Source: a virus. Taken from it: 40,265 bases of DNA. Below are positions 15,853 through 22,121 of this stretch, piece after piece. The notes below the pieces were generated by a model. It was not told where the DNA came from and did not search any database. It was given only the letters and a program-made list of their open reading frames with translations. Location of the stretch: the IMG/VR virus record IMGVR_UViG_3300034103_000888, positions 1-40,265 of that record. The stretch is one strand, 5' to 3'. Numbering within the stretch: the stretch's first letter is position 1; each line of letters starts with the position of its first letter. The position numbers were made by a program, and so were the translations under genes.

Positions 15853-15881
15853 AATTAAGAATACAAGCCTGTATTTGTTAA
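15853..15881 (-). promoter_or_regulatory. candidate host promoter with operator upstream of RNA polymerase
   Basis: On the minus strand TTAACA (15876-15881) and TTAATT (15853-15858) are separated by 17 bases. The spacer is almost entirely an inverted repeat, AATACA-AGCC-TGTATT (15860-15875). The -35-like hexamer is good and the -10 poor. A repressor bound in the spacer could silence the polymerase in a lysogen. Confidence 0.3.
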
Positions 15882-15924
15882 GCCTTGTCTTTACTATACT
15901 TTGTGATTTAATTGTTGGTGGTGG

Positions 15925-15966
15925 TCTGCAAAATCCTTATCCCCAGTTCGAATCTGGGTGTCGCCT
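15925..15966 (+). other. attP core: 3' half of tRNA-Cys(GCA)
   Basis: The plus strand reads as a tRNA 3' half: anticodon loop CTGCAAA (anticodon GCA after U33), 3' anticodon stem ATCCT, four-base variable loop, T-arm CCCAG-TTCGAAT-CTGGG with a perfect five-pair stem, 3' acceptor strand TGTCGCC and discriminator T, as usual for tRNA-Cys. No 5' half is present, so it is not a functional tRNA. Phages that integrate into tRNA genes carry such a half to restore the target. CCA is not encoded. Confidence 0.8.
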
Positions 15967-16108
15967 TTTTTAAAACCCTTTAATACCAACGATTAAACCG
16001 ATTGTATAGCTCTTAACATTCAGTTACAAATCGACCACAAACCGCCACATATTGGGCTAAAAAACCACATTTGAGGTTCATGGACTCCACTCCGAGAGCT
16101 AGGGAACA

Positions 16109-16342
16109 TCAGGTTCCTTTCTTGTTAAAAAATCTTTCAAGGGCTTCATCTATGATCGCAATGTGCCTTTTTGAATACTGGGATTTCTTTGCTTTTCTAT
16201 TTTTTGCTTTTCTATTTAAAGATTTGTGATTTTTTACCCTTGTCATAGAATCGATTATCATTTTTTGAGGTAGAGTTAAATCCACAAATCCATATCTTAC
16301 CAACCACTCCTGAAATGTCATTCGTGCGTGTGCGTTACTCAT
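16109..16342 (-). CDS. hypothetical basic protein
   Basis: A 77-residue protein with a Lys/Arg-rich middle (about 36-60) and a helical C-terminus, suggesting nucleic-acid binding. It is the last early gene before the attP-like region and overlaps the stop of the ASCH gene by four bases. Its position between integrase and attP would suit an accessory recombination factor, but no family is recognised. Confidence 0.65.
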   Translation of the reverse strand: MSNAHARMTFQEWLVRYGFVDLTLPQKMIIDSMTRVKNHKSLNRKAKNRKAKKSQYSKRHIAIIDEALERFFNKKGT

Positions 16343-16734
16343 AACAATTCACCGCCTTTCAATTTCCACTGGATCAGATACCCCTCAAAAGGTAAGTCGC
16401 CGTATTGAGCCACAAAGAACGCCTTCATTTCTTCAAAGTCTTTGAAGCCGTCGTCTTGAGCAAGGTTATCAAGGACTTCTTGTGTATCCTCCGCACCAAA
16501 ATCAATAGTCTCTGCACTTGAGCTGGTTTCTATCCAGTCTTCGGATATTATGACTTTGCAAATATGAGTTACTAAAGCTTCGCCCAATTTGCGACACGCC
16601 TTAGTGCGTTGCCCTGTGTAGAGCTGGAGGGTGTCCCCCACTTTGAAGCGGTTCGTCCGTCGTATGGTTTGCGTCTTTTTGCCAGTGGCGACCAAGTCCG
16701 CAAACTTGGCTTTAAAGTTAATTGCTATCATCAT
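16339..16734 (-). CDS. ASCH-domain protein
   Basis: A 131-residue protein with the start of an ASCH/PUA-like domain: INFKAKFADLVATGKKTQTIRR (about 4-25), then KVGDTLQLYTGQRTKAC (about 31-47) and a beta-rich VTHICKVII. ASCH proteins bind RNA or act on modified nucleosides; bacterial YqfB is an N4-acetylcytidine amidohydrolase. The exact role here is unknown. It may modulate host translation or RNA early in infection. Two ATGs lie at the start; AGGTG precedes the first. Confidence 0.7.
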   Translation of the reverse strand: MMIAINFKAKFADLVATGKKTQTIRRTNRFKVGDTLQLYTGQRTKACRKLGEALVTHICKVIISEDWIETSSSAETIDFGAEDTQEVLDNLAQDDGFKDFEEMKAFFVAQYGDLPFEGYLIQWKLKGGELL

Positions 16735-17069
16735 TCACCTGCTTTCTCTAATTTAAAATTGTCACAATACCATTCCCATACTAAGGGCTTCTTTTGAATG
16801 TAAGGCTCCGCACGGCGGAATCTTTTCTTTGTGATGACGGCATACCGATAAGCACGATCCGCATCGTCAAAAAATACATTCTCCGCCCAATCACAAGCCC
16901 CATAAACTTCGCAGTATTTCAAGAGCCAATCGGGGTCTAAGTTAAGTCCTGCGTGTATGTCGTGCAATTTTATAAAGAAATCACAGACGCTTTCTATAAA
17001 TTGTGCAAAAGATTGACAGAATATAATCAAACGTGGCTGTATCCACAAAGGTACTTTTTTATCAAGCAT
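16731..17069 (-). CDS. hypothetical protein, early region
   Basis: A 112-residue aromatic-rich protein (many Trp, Tyr and Phe, several Cys). Its ATG has a near-perfect GGAGGTGA site upstream. It overlaps both neighbours by a few bases, so it is part of the early operon. No known motif; the composition suggests a small globular host-takeover protein. Confidence 0.65.
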   Translation of the reverse strand: MLDKKVPLWIQPRLIIFCQSFAQFIESVCDFFIKLHDIHAGLNLDPDWLLKYCEVYGACDWAENVFFDDADRAYRYAVITKKRFRRAEPYIQKKPLVWEWYCDNFKLEKAGE

Positions 17070-17199
17070 GGCTCACCTCCTGCGGTGGTTGGGCAAGCGG
17101 TTGCCAGTGAGTAGGATTCATAATCAGTGCCAACGGAAACAGTGAAAGCCACGTTCCGTATGCGATGATGTCGATAATGCGTAGTATAGTCTCACTCAT
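17062..17199 (-). CDS. small single-pass membrane protein
   Basis: A 45-residue protein with one hydrophobic segment (about 5-28) and a Pro-rich tail. The ATG at 17199 overlaps the preceding stop in an ATGAGTGA arrangement, implying re-initiation; the longer frame to 17250 lies inside the upstream gene. Probably an inner-membrane protein of the early operon. Function unknown. Confidence 0.55.
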   Translation of the reverse strand: MSETILRIIDIIAYGTWLSLFPLALIMNPTHWQPLAQPPQEVSHA

Positions 17200-17461
17200 C
17201 GGATGACGCTCTTCTAGCCGCTTCTTTAGCAGCCGTAAGTTGACGAGCAAATCGAGCCGATGTTTCCCTTTCGATATTTACTCGGCTCTCAAGGGCTTCA
17301 GCCTTTTCCTCAAGGACTTTATTCCTTGTAAGCAAGCGGTCGTTCTGTATCTCTAAGTCCCAAATCTTTAAATCAGCTTGAGTCAACATTTTCTTGTACT
17401 GATTTAATTCGTCCTTAACGTGGTTTTCATCGTCAACAGAATACCAGCGATCTTTATTCAT
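17192..17461 (-). CDS. coiled-coil protein
   Basis: An 89-residue, almost wholly helical protein with heptad-like Leu/Ile spacing from about residue 18 to 80 and many Glu, Lys and Arg residues. GGAGAA precedes the ATG. It follows the integrase gene directly and is translationally coupled to a small membrane protein. The pair could form a membrane-bound coiled coil similar in plan to a spanin, but there is no export signal here. Function unknown. Confidence 0.6.
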   Translation of the reverse strand: MNKDRWYSVDDENHVKDELNQYKKMLTQADLKIWDLEIQNDRLLTRNKVLEEKAEALESRVNIERETSARFARQLTAAKEAARRASSDE

Positions 17462-17472
17462 GGCGTTCTCCT

Positions 17473-18480
17473 TTACTTCATTGCTACTTCAAACGCACGG
17501 CTCAAGGCTTCGGGGCTTAAGTGTGCATAACGGTGTGTACTAACGGTGGAGCTATGCCCCATTGCCTTACCTGTGTCAAACAGTGGTACTCCACTGCTTA
17601 CTAAGGTCGAAGCAAACGTGTGTCGTGTGACGTATGGGACTAGCTCATCAGGCAATTCTAGTTCTGCTTTCATACGGTTCCAACGCTTGTACCAAGACTG
17701 ATAGGAATAAGGGTAGAGTCTGCCGTCTGGCGTAGCGTAAAGCACACGACGCTTGATAAAGTCCCTTACCTCACCCATAAGTGGGACGACGTGTTGCTTG
17801 CCGTTTTTCATCTCTTCTTTAGGGATGACAATCATGTCCCCCTTGACGTGATAGGTTGACAAGTGCAAGGCGTTACGAGTCCTTAAGCCTGTCTTCAACA
17901 TAATAATAAACATCTCTTCAAGCTTCTTGTCTTCACGACGCATCCACTGACGGATGTCTTGGATTTGTTGATGGTTCAAGTAAATTTCTCGTGTGCTGTC
18001 CTCCTTCGTTCTCGGGATTCTGACAAGTCTTTCGATGTAGTCACCTTCCATGCCCCACTTGAGCATCAACGATAAACTAGAAAGCTTACGATTGACGGTG
18101 GTGTTTGTGTTTTCTTTCTGCAAGTGTGCCGTATAAACTCTAATCTTGCGTGTGTCGATGTCTTTAAGGGGTGTCTCTGCTCCGAAGTAGTCCAACGCAC
18201 ACTGCCCTCTCTGGCGTGATTTAAGTCCGTCCTTAGCAAACTGCCAAGTCTGATTCCAGACACCGTAGAGAGCATCCTGTAGCGTTGCCTCGTAGAGTCC
18301 TTGCTTGACGGCTGGTTTCAAGTTACTGATTAAGTCAACTTGTAGCCAGTCGCCTTGTTTAACGTAGAAGTCTAGGGTTTCTGCTTCCCTCAAGGTCTTA
18401 AAAGATTTGCGGACACGTCGTCCGTCTCTGCCGTCTGTAAATAAAACTTCAAATGAATTACCACGTTTAGAGATTGCCAT
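17473..18480 (-). CDS. int: tyrosine-type site-specific integrase
   Basis: A 335-residue recombinase. An N-terminal arm-binding/SAM-like region (residues 1-150) is followed by a catalytic domain with Arg in KTGLRTRNAL (about 199), a beta-hairpin Lys region (EEMKNGKQHVVPL), PYVTRHTFAS (Tyr in the usual first His position, Arg conserved), MGHSSTVSTHRYAH with the His and the nucleophilic Tyr (about 317). All but the first His of the RKHRHY set are present, and that substitution is tolerated in many integrases. The ATG at 18480 has AAAGGA upstream. Supports a temperate lifestyle; the partner attP is at about 15.9 kb. Confidence 0.93.
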   Translation of the reverse strand: MAISKRGNSFEVLFTDGRDGRRVRKSFKTLREAETLDFYVKQGDWLQVDLISNLKPAVKQGLYEATLQDALYGVWNQTWQFAKDGLKSRQRGQCALDYFGAETPLKDIDTRKIRVYTAHLQKENTNTTVNRKLSSLSLMLKWGMEGDYIERLVRIPRTKEDSTREIYLNHQQIQDIRQWMRREDKKLEEMFIIMLKTGLRTRNALHLSTYHVKGDMIVIPKEEMKNGKQHVVPLMGEVRDFIKRRVLYATPDGRLYPYSYQSWYKRWNRMKAELELPDELVPYVTRHTFASTLVSSGVPLFDTGKAMGHSSTVSTHRYAHLSPEALSRAFEVAMK

Positions 18481-18548
18481 ATTATCGATTCCTTTCATGT
18501 TCAATTTAGGGGTGATAGAAAGCCCCATTCTTATTTATGTTTTATGTG

Positions 18549-18839
18549 TCAGTCGATGCTCAAAAACTCTTCAAGGCGTTTGCTTAATTGATAAGTTTTG
18601 TAGATCCCCTTGTGTGTGTCACGGATACTCACTAAGCGGTGCTTGTGCATCTCGTAGAGGTGTCTTAGTGCTACTTGCCTTGTAACCATAAGGTACTGCT
18701 CCGCTTCTCTCACTGTGCAAAGTCCTACTTCATCTAGCCAAGCAATGATTACGCTATAGACTAGGACTGTGCCTTTCTTGGTGTCGGGGGGAACAAGTCC
18801 CCCCTCCTTGAGATTGTTACTCAAGCCGTTAATATCCAT
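18549..18839 (-). CDS. winged-helix-like regulator upstream of integrase
   Basis: A 96-residue protein. Residues about 25-90 read as a winged helix: a helix (GTVLVYSVIIAWLDEVG), then TVREAEQYLMVTRQVALRHLYEMHKHRLV, which fits a helix-turn-helix, and a short wing before YQLSKRLEEFL. The ATG at 18839 has the ideal AGGAGG ten bases upstream. Its place just before int suggests control of integration or excision, or of early transcription. It could be an excisionase-like factor. Fold assigned by eye only. Confidence 0.6.
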   Translation of the reverse strand: MDINGLSNNLKEGGLVPPDTKKGTVLVYSVIIAWLDEVGLCTVREAEQYLMVTRQVALRHLYEMHKHRLVSIRDTHKGIYKTYQLSKRLEEFLSID

Positions 18840-18840
18840 T

Positions 18841-19002
18841 CTACCAAAACCTCCTGAAACCGATTGAGACTTCAAACAAGCCCAATCCTATTGTAACATT
18901 GTGCCAGTTATAAAATCTAGCAACCTTTGAAAAATCAAACTGTAAATAAAATCCTTTCGTTCTACTGATAAATACTTGAAACACTTTTAAATCTAAAAAC
19001 AT
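18841..19002 (-). CDS. small beta-rich hypothetical protein
   Basis: A 53-residue protein found by hand: ATG at 19002 with AGAGGA about eleven bases upstream; stop TAG two bases before the ATG of the next gene. It is rich in Phe and Ile, with the C-terminal segment VTIGLGLFEVSIGFRRFW alternating in a beta-like pattern. The unbroken frame and tight junction with the next start support translation. Function unknown. Confidence 0.6.
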   Translation of the reverse strand: MFLDLKVFQVFISRTKGFYLQFDFSKVARFYNWHNVTIGLGLFEVSIGFRRFW

Positions 19003-19048
19003 GGGTGGTTATTTCCTCTCACAATTACGGAATACAAAACTAAAACAA

Positions 19049-19174
19049 TTAAAAAATGTGTGTCAACGTCCAGACAAAGAAGGCTATTAGCACGCCTCCG
19101 ATCAACTCTCCGATAATGAAGCAACGCTTGGGGTCTCTAAACCACCACTCGGTGAAAGTGTGGATTTTACGCAT
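19049..19174 (-). CDS. small membrane protein
   Basis: A 41-residue protein: a short basic/aromatic head (MRKIHTFTEWWFRDPKR) followed by one hydrophobic segment (about 18-38). The ATG at 19174 overlaps the previous stop by eight bases and has AGGGGGCAGG upstream; the longer frame to 19246 merely shadows the preceding gene. Probably an inner-membrane early protein. Confidence 0.55.
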   Translation of the reverse strand: MRKIHTFTEWWFRDPKRCFIIGELIGGVLIAFFVWTLTHIF

Positions 19175-19436
19175 TGCCTGCCCCCTGCACCGACGGCATC
19201 TTGTAAAGAGCATAAAGTTCTTTACGGATTGCTCTCTGTTCAGCAAAGTGGGAATCCATTTCCCTAGAGCTTGCAGACATCCATACCCCTAAGTTCCTCC
19301 TGTCTGCTTCGAGCCTATCCACAAATCGGATATAATCATTATTAAAAGCTCGAAGCATATTAGGAAGCCTTTTTGCGGTGTACTCGAACTCCTTGTCAAG
19401 CCCCTTGTCTTCAAGTGTCAACCCACGTTTAAGCAT
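19167..19436 (-). CDS. hypothetical helical protein
   Basis: An 89-residue, highly charged, probably helical protein with no recognised motif. It overlaps the preceding gene by eight bases and the next small membrane gene by eight bases. Part of the early operon; function unknown. Confidence 0.65.
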   Translation of the reverse strand: MLKRGLTLEDKGLDKEFEYTAKRLPNMLRAFNNDYIRFVDRLEADRRNLGVWMSASSREMDSHFAEQRAIRKELYALYKMPSVQGAGNA

Positions 19437-19623
19437 TGTAGTCTAGCCCTTTCCTTACTTGATTTAATCCCTCGTTGTAGTCGATGCGTTCAAGCATCTT
19501 AGCTGCCTTCCTAAGGTCTTTCAGTGCCTCTAGAACTGGTGTAACCTCTTGTCGTGGGACTTGTTCACCTGGTGGCTTTAATGTCGGGTAACTAGGCTTG
19601 GTGACGGCGTTGTAAGGGTACAT
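19429..19623 (-). CDS. hypothetical protein
   Basis: A 64-residue protein with a Pro/Tyr-rich N-terminus and a helical C-terminal half (about 28-60). The frame is open to 19680, but the ATG at 19623 has TGGAG eight bases upstream and reduces the overlap with the previous gene to 32 bases, so it is preferred. Early operon; function unknown. Confidence 0.6.
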   Translation of the reverse strand: MYPYNAVTKPSYPTLKPPGEQVPRQEVTPVLEALKDLRKAAKMLERIDYNEGLNQVRKGLDYNA

Positions 19624-19819
19624 AGTCGCTACTCCATATCGTTTTCTTTTCATTCGGGGGAACGTCGGGTTCAACATCATCCAAGATGAGTAAATGGGGG
19701 GCGTTGACGGTATCTCTACCGATCCAGTTTAAGTCCCCTCCGCAAAGGCTTACACGGTCGTCAGGTGTCCTTAATAGGATTCGTGCCAACTCTAGGCAAG
19801 TGAGTTCTTTCTTAGGCAT
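19592..19819 (-). CDS. hypothetical protein
   Basis: A 75-residue protein beginning with a helix (ELTCLELARILL) and then a short beta-type segment (DRVSLCGGDLNWI, LLILDDVEP). This layout resembles small phage proteins of unknown function. It overlaps the preceding stop by one base and the following gene by 32 bases. Early operon. Confidence 0.62.
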   Translation of the reverse strand: MPKKELTCLELARILLRTPDDRVSLCGGDLNWIGRDTVNAPHLLILDDVEPDVPPNEKKTIWSSDYVPLQRRHQA

Positions 19820-20034
19820 TAAATGTTCTCCTCGAAACGGTATCTTGTACCTTTTTTAATAACTCTAAAATCTTTGCTTGCTGTACCGTCTTTGGCTTGC
19901 AAGTAGTAGCCCTCCCCCTTCCCCTTTGGGAATGTAGCAGGGAGCAAGACGACCTCTCTCTCAAGGTAAAAATACTCCTTTATCATTTCCTTGATACCTT
20001 CAACGCTTGGGGCGGATGCAATCAGTCTAGGCAT
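19819..20034 (-). CDS. hypothetical protein
   Basis: A 71-residue protein with an N-terminal helix (about 10-22) and beta-type C-terminal half with several Lys/Arg residues (KDFRVIKKGTRYRFEE). It overlaps neighbours on both sides by one to eight bases. No motif recognised; part of the early operon. Confidence 0.62.
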   Translation of the reverse strand: MPRLIASAPSVEGIKEMIKEYFYLEREVVLLPATFPKGKGEGYYLQAKDGTASKDFRVIKKGTRYRFEENI

Positions 20035-20266
20035 TATTTAAGCCTCCTTTTTTGGCTCTGTTGATTAGTAACTTTCCAGCATCGGCTAGTCCTAGTGCAT
20101 AGCCTCTTAGGTATTGTGTAGACTCATTGCTAGGGGCTTGCTCTGCCTTTACTGCCATGTTCTTGGCTCGCTGATTCAATGCTGGGACTACACTCCCTAG
20201 TGTAACGCTTGTACTGTGCATCCCTAGACGGTCTAGCTGGTCTTGAATGTTCATGTTGTCTTTCAT
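20027..20266 (-). CDS. hypothetical protein
   Basis: A 79-residue, mostly helical protein with no recognised domain. AAAAGGA precedes the ATG at 20266, and its stop overlaps the next start. It contains a small-residue-rich helix (YLRGYALGLADAGKLLI), which could be amphipathic or pack against a partner. Early operon. Confidence 0.62.
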   Translation of the reverse strand: MKDNMNIQDQLDRLGMHSTSVTLGSVVPALNQRAKNMAVKAEQAPSNESTQYLRGYALGLADAGKLLINRAKKGGLNNA

Positions 20267-20271
20267 GGTGT

Positions 20272-20436
20272 TTAGTCCTTTTCTAGTTCTTTTATGTTTT
20301 GTTCAAGTTCAAAGATGTGTCTCTCAAGGTTTTTAATCTCTTGATACTGTTCTTTACATTCAGAGGCTACTTTCATGTAGGCTGTTTTCAAGTCTTCATG
20401 CGTCATCGTTTCTAAAAAAGAAAATGTTGGGGTCAT
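20272..20436 (-). CDS. small coiled-coil protein
   Basis: A 54-residue protein read by hand. The ATG at 20436 has AAAGGA nine bases upstream and the stop lies six bases before the next ATG. Residues 14-54 are a charged helix with a heptad pattern, probably a dimeric coiled coil. Function unknown. Confidence 0.6.
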   Translation of the reverse strand: MTPTFSFLETMTHEDLKTAYMKVASECKEQYQEIKNLERHIFELEQNIKELEKD

Positions 20437-20449
20437 GGTATTCAATCCT

Positions 20450-20569
20450 TTACTTTGCTATTGCGTAAACGCTGTAAACTGTTTCGTGTGCCTCGTGGTA
20501 CGCTTTCAACGAAATGAGAGAAGCCACGACGACGGATAAAATAACAAGGGCGATGATTTGGTTCTTCAT
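20450..20569 (-). CDS. small membrane protein
   Basis: A 39-residue protein with an N-terminal hydrophobic segment (residues 4-20) after MKNQ, then a polar helix. AAAGGA lies six bases before the ATG. Its codons for YHEAHE contain one copy of a 14-base sequence (20486-20499) that also occurs twice in the 22.1-22.7 kb non-coding region. Likely an inner-membrane early peptide. Confidence 0.58.
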   Translation of the reverse strand: MKNQIIALVILSVVVASLISLKAYHEAHETVYSVYAIAK

Positions 20570-20579
20570 GGCGTATCCT

Positions 20580-20699
20580 TTACGGTTGTTCAGTGAATAG
20601 AAAAAGATTCATTTGCTTTTCTTCTTCAACTTGGAATAGGGTCAACTGTCCACGGATGCCTAGATCTTCGTCTTGGCTAGGGAATGTTAAAAGCTCCAT
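20580..20699 (-). CDS. small acidic protein
   Basis: A 39-residue protein read by hand, with GAAAGG eight bases before the ATG and a stop ten bases before the next start. Acidic (seven Asp/Glu), no membrane segment. It is the second gene of the early operon, directly after the 20753-20774 terminator. Function unknown. Confidence 0.55.
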   Translation of the reverse strand: MELLTFPSQDEDLGIRGQLTLFQVEEEKQMNLFLFTEQP

Positions 20700-20752
20700 T
20701 ATTCAGCCTTTCTGATTGATAAATCTGACTTTTACAACTCACTAAAGAAAAG

Positions 20753-20774
20753 GGGGAGGGTTTGACGGCTCCCC
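20753..20774 (-). terminator. early terminator / attenuator
   Basis: On the minus strand GGGGAG and CTCCCC pair around a ten-base loop, followed by CTTTTCTTT. It lies between the first early gene and the rest of the early operon, so it may set the ratio of the first product to the others. Confidence 0.6.
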
Positions 20775-20788
20775 TTGTACCACAATGC

Positions 20789-21130
20789 CTATGCGTTTTC
20801 TTTCAATTCCAACAAATAAGCCTTGTCTTCCTCGTGGAGGTCGTTCAGATTGTTTTCGTCTAAAATATCAGAAAGAAACCCTTCAATTCCACCGTAGGGC
20901 GTGTTTATGAATAGGTCCAACTTGCCATTGTTTACCATTAGCACGTTGTAGTCTTCATCCTCAAGCCATACGTCGCCGCTGTTAGGGTTGAAGCCCACTC
21001 TTTTGAGTTCTCCAAAAGTATTTCTTGCAAGTGTTGTAAAGCTGTTGCTTCTGTATAATTTCAAAAGCTCATCTTGCAAATAGGTTTCACGGTCACAAGT
21101 AAAGTTCAATTCATTGTATAAGACGGTCAT
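20789..21130 (-). CDS. acidic first early protein (possible DNA mimic)
   Basis: A 113-residue protein, the first gene of the early operon. By my count it has about 22 Asp/Glu and 9 Lys/Arg, concentrated in GDVWLEDEDYN and the C-terminal third. T7's first early gene, 0.3, encodes Ocr, a 117-residue acidic DNA mimic that blocks restriction enzymes; position, size and charge are alike, but I see no sequence similarity and the acidity is milder. The ATG at 21130 has AAGGAG nine bases upstream; the longer frame to 21166 is less likely. An anti-restriction role is inference only. Confidence 0.7.
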   Translation of the reverse strand: MTVLYNELNFTCDRETYLQDELLKLYRSNSFTTLARNTFGELKRVGFNPNSGDVWLEDEDYNVLMVNNGKLDLFINTPYGGIEGFLSDILDENNLNDLHEEDKAYLLELKENA

Positions 21131-21272
21131 TAGGTGGTACTCCTTAACATTTCGCAACACAAGCAACGCCTAACTTGACGCTTCTCTTGACTGCGTGGTA
21201 CTATTGGACTTAATCAACTTGGCTAAGTGGTCTGGAGCGTGGCTCCGTTCCGTCTGTGCTTCGTTGTGGTTA

Positions 21273-21302
21273 TGTGTACAACATTGACACAGGTTGTACA
21301 AC
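21273..21302. promoter_or_regulatory. tandem palindromic operator with embedded -35 hexamer
   Basis: TGTGTACAAC (21273-21282), a ten-base spacer, then the perfect palindrome GTTGTACAAC (21293-21302). The half-sites repeat with a 20-base period (two helical turns), as expected for cooperative binding of two dimers. TTGACA, a perfect -35 hexamer for plus transcription, fills the spacer (21284-21289), although no good -10 follows. It sits between the divergent early operon and the plus-strand regulator gene, so the regulator is the likely ligand. Confidence 0.6.
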
Positions 21303-21344
21303 TTTGCAAGTGTTTGTTACGAAATTGTTACAAAGCTACATCAA

Positions 21345-21539
21345 ATGAATGATACAGTAAGCCAAAAGCATATATTAAAAGACGGTCGAAAACGCCGTGC
21401 TTTGCAGGTTTCAGACCATGCGTGGGATGTTGTGAGCCGTCTCGCATTGCGTAACGAATACCGAACGGTTTCCCTATTGGTTGAAGCCATTGGCAATGGG
21501 GAGATAGAGCTTAGAAAGAAAGACACTAGCAATGAATAA
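21345..21539 (+). CDS. ribbon-helix-helix-like regulator
   Basis: A 64-residue basic protein on the plus strand. After a basic arm, RRALQVSDHAWDVVSRLALRNEYRTVSLLVEAI (about residues 17-50) fits a strand, helix, turn and helix, as in Arc/CopG-type repressors. The frame opens at a TTG (21294), but that lies within the operator; the ATG at 21345 gives a normal-sized protein, although its Shine-Dalgarno is poor. A tandem palindrome lies just upstream. Its stop overlaps the next start by eight bases. Likely represses the divergent early operon and itself; the fold is assigned by eye. Confidence 0.65.
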   Translation: MNDTVSQKHILKDGRKRRALQVSDHAWDVVSRLALRNEYRTVSLLVEAIGNGEIELRKKDTSNE

Positions 21540-22074
21540 GATGCTTTTAAGCCTTTATCTTGTCTTTGCCTTAATTGCCTCCCCCTGTTTGGCTTTGGCT
21601 GACTATGAACACATTGAGATTGAATCCGTAGAGGTTCCACTAAAAAGCACTAAACTAAGAAAGTATTTTAGGGGCTACTCGTTCACTGTTCAAAACAAGG
21701 CATCAAAGCCAGTTCACTTAATCAATGCACAAGTAAAGAACGGTATCGACGGATCAATGGCTTACGCTCTTATTGATGACGGGAGCGGTGTTGGTATTTG
21801 GTGGGCGATATGCGGACCAGTTGGCTTAATCACGTTCGGGATAGGTTGGGCTGTTGGTTTGGTTGGGACGCCTGTTTACCTTATTGTCAATAGTGTGAAA
21901 AAGAAGAAAGCTCGGGTCGAGTCATTAGCCTATACAAGCGTTGTGGACTTAGGAGTTCTAAACACTGGCGACACAATAGAAGTCAAGACGCTTGCACGAC
22001 TTGGGACAAAACCACAATTAAAACTAACCATGCAAGATACGGATACAAAAGAAGTCTTTTCAGTCTCTCACTAG
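21532..22074 (+). CDS. exported membrane protein, lysogeny-module candidate
   Basis: A 180-residue protein with a classical signal peptide (MNKMLLSLYLVFALIASPCLALA, probable cleavage after ALA at about 23). A polar beta-type domain (25-85) is followed by a Gly/Trp-rich hydrophobic hairpin (about 89-122), the basic block KKKK and a C-terminal beta domain (about 130-180). It is translationally coupled to the regulator on the plus strand, so it would be expressed from the repressor transcript, for example in a lysogen. Such genes often alter the cell surface or exclude other phages. No family was recognised. The lipobox-like SPC lacks a normal residue before Cys. Confidence 0.75.
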   Translation: MNKMLLSLYLVFALIASPCLALADYEHIEIESVEVPLKSTKLRKYFRGYSFTVQNKASKPVHLINAQVKNGIDGSMAYALIDDGSGVGIWWAICGPVGLITFGIGWAVGLVGTPVYLIVNSVKKKKARVESLAYTSVVDLGVLNTGDTIEVKTLARLGTKPQLKLTMQDTDTKEVFSVSH

Positions 22075-22121
22075 CCAACCACCCCACGCCCTTACAATGT
22101 ATCCAAACAATCCCTAACACC

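Larger units (their letters stand above)
15839..16069. other. attP-like attachment region
   Basis: Most of the 350-bp gap between the RNA polymerase start and the 16109 gene. A core matching a tRNA 3' half (15925-15966) is flanked by repeated arm-type motifs ACCACA: inverted at 15839-15844 on one side, direct at 16034-16039 and 16064-16069 with a variant GCCACA at 16044-16049 on the other. This core-plus-arms plan is typical of tyrosine-recombinase attP sites. The integrase gene lies 1.5 kb away on the right. Confidence 0.6.

Noticed and set aside
15925-15966. Phage-encoded tRNA-Cys
   Set aside because: Only the 3' half is present; the sequence before the anticodon loop does not form an anticodon stem, D-arm or 5' acceptor strand.
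17192-17461. Coiled-coil plus membrane-protein pair after int as a spanin
   Set aside because: No signal or anchor on the coiled-coil protein, and early-operon location argues against a lysis role.
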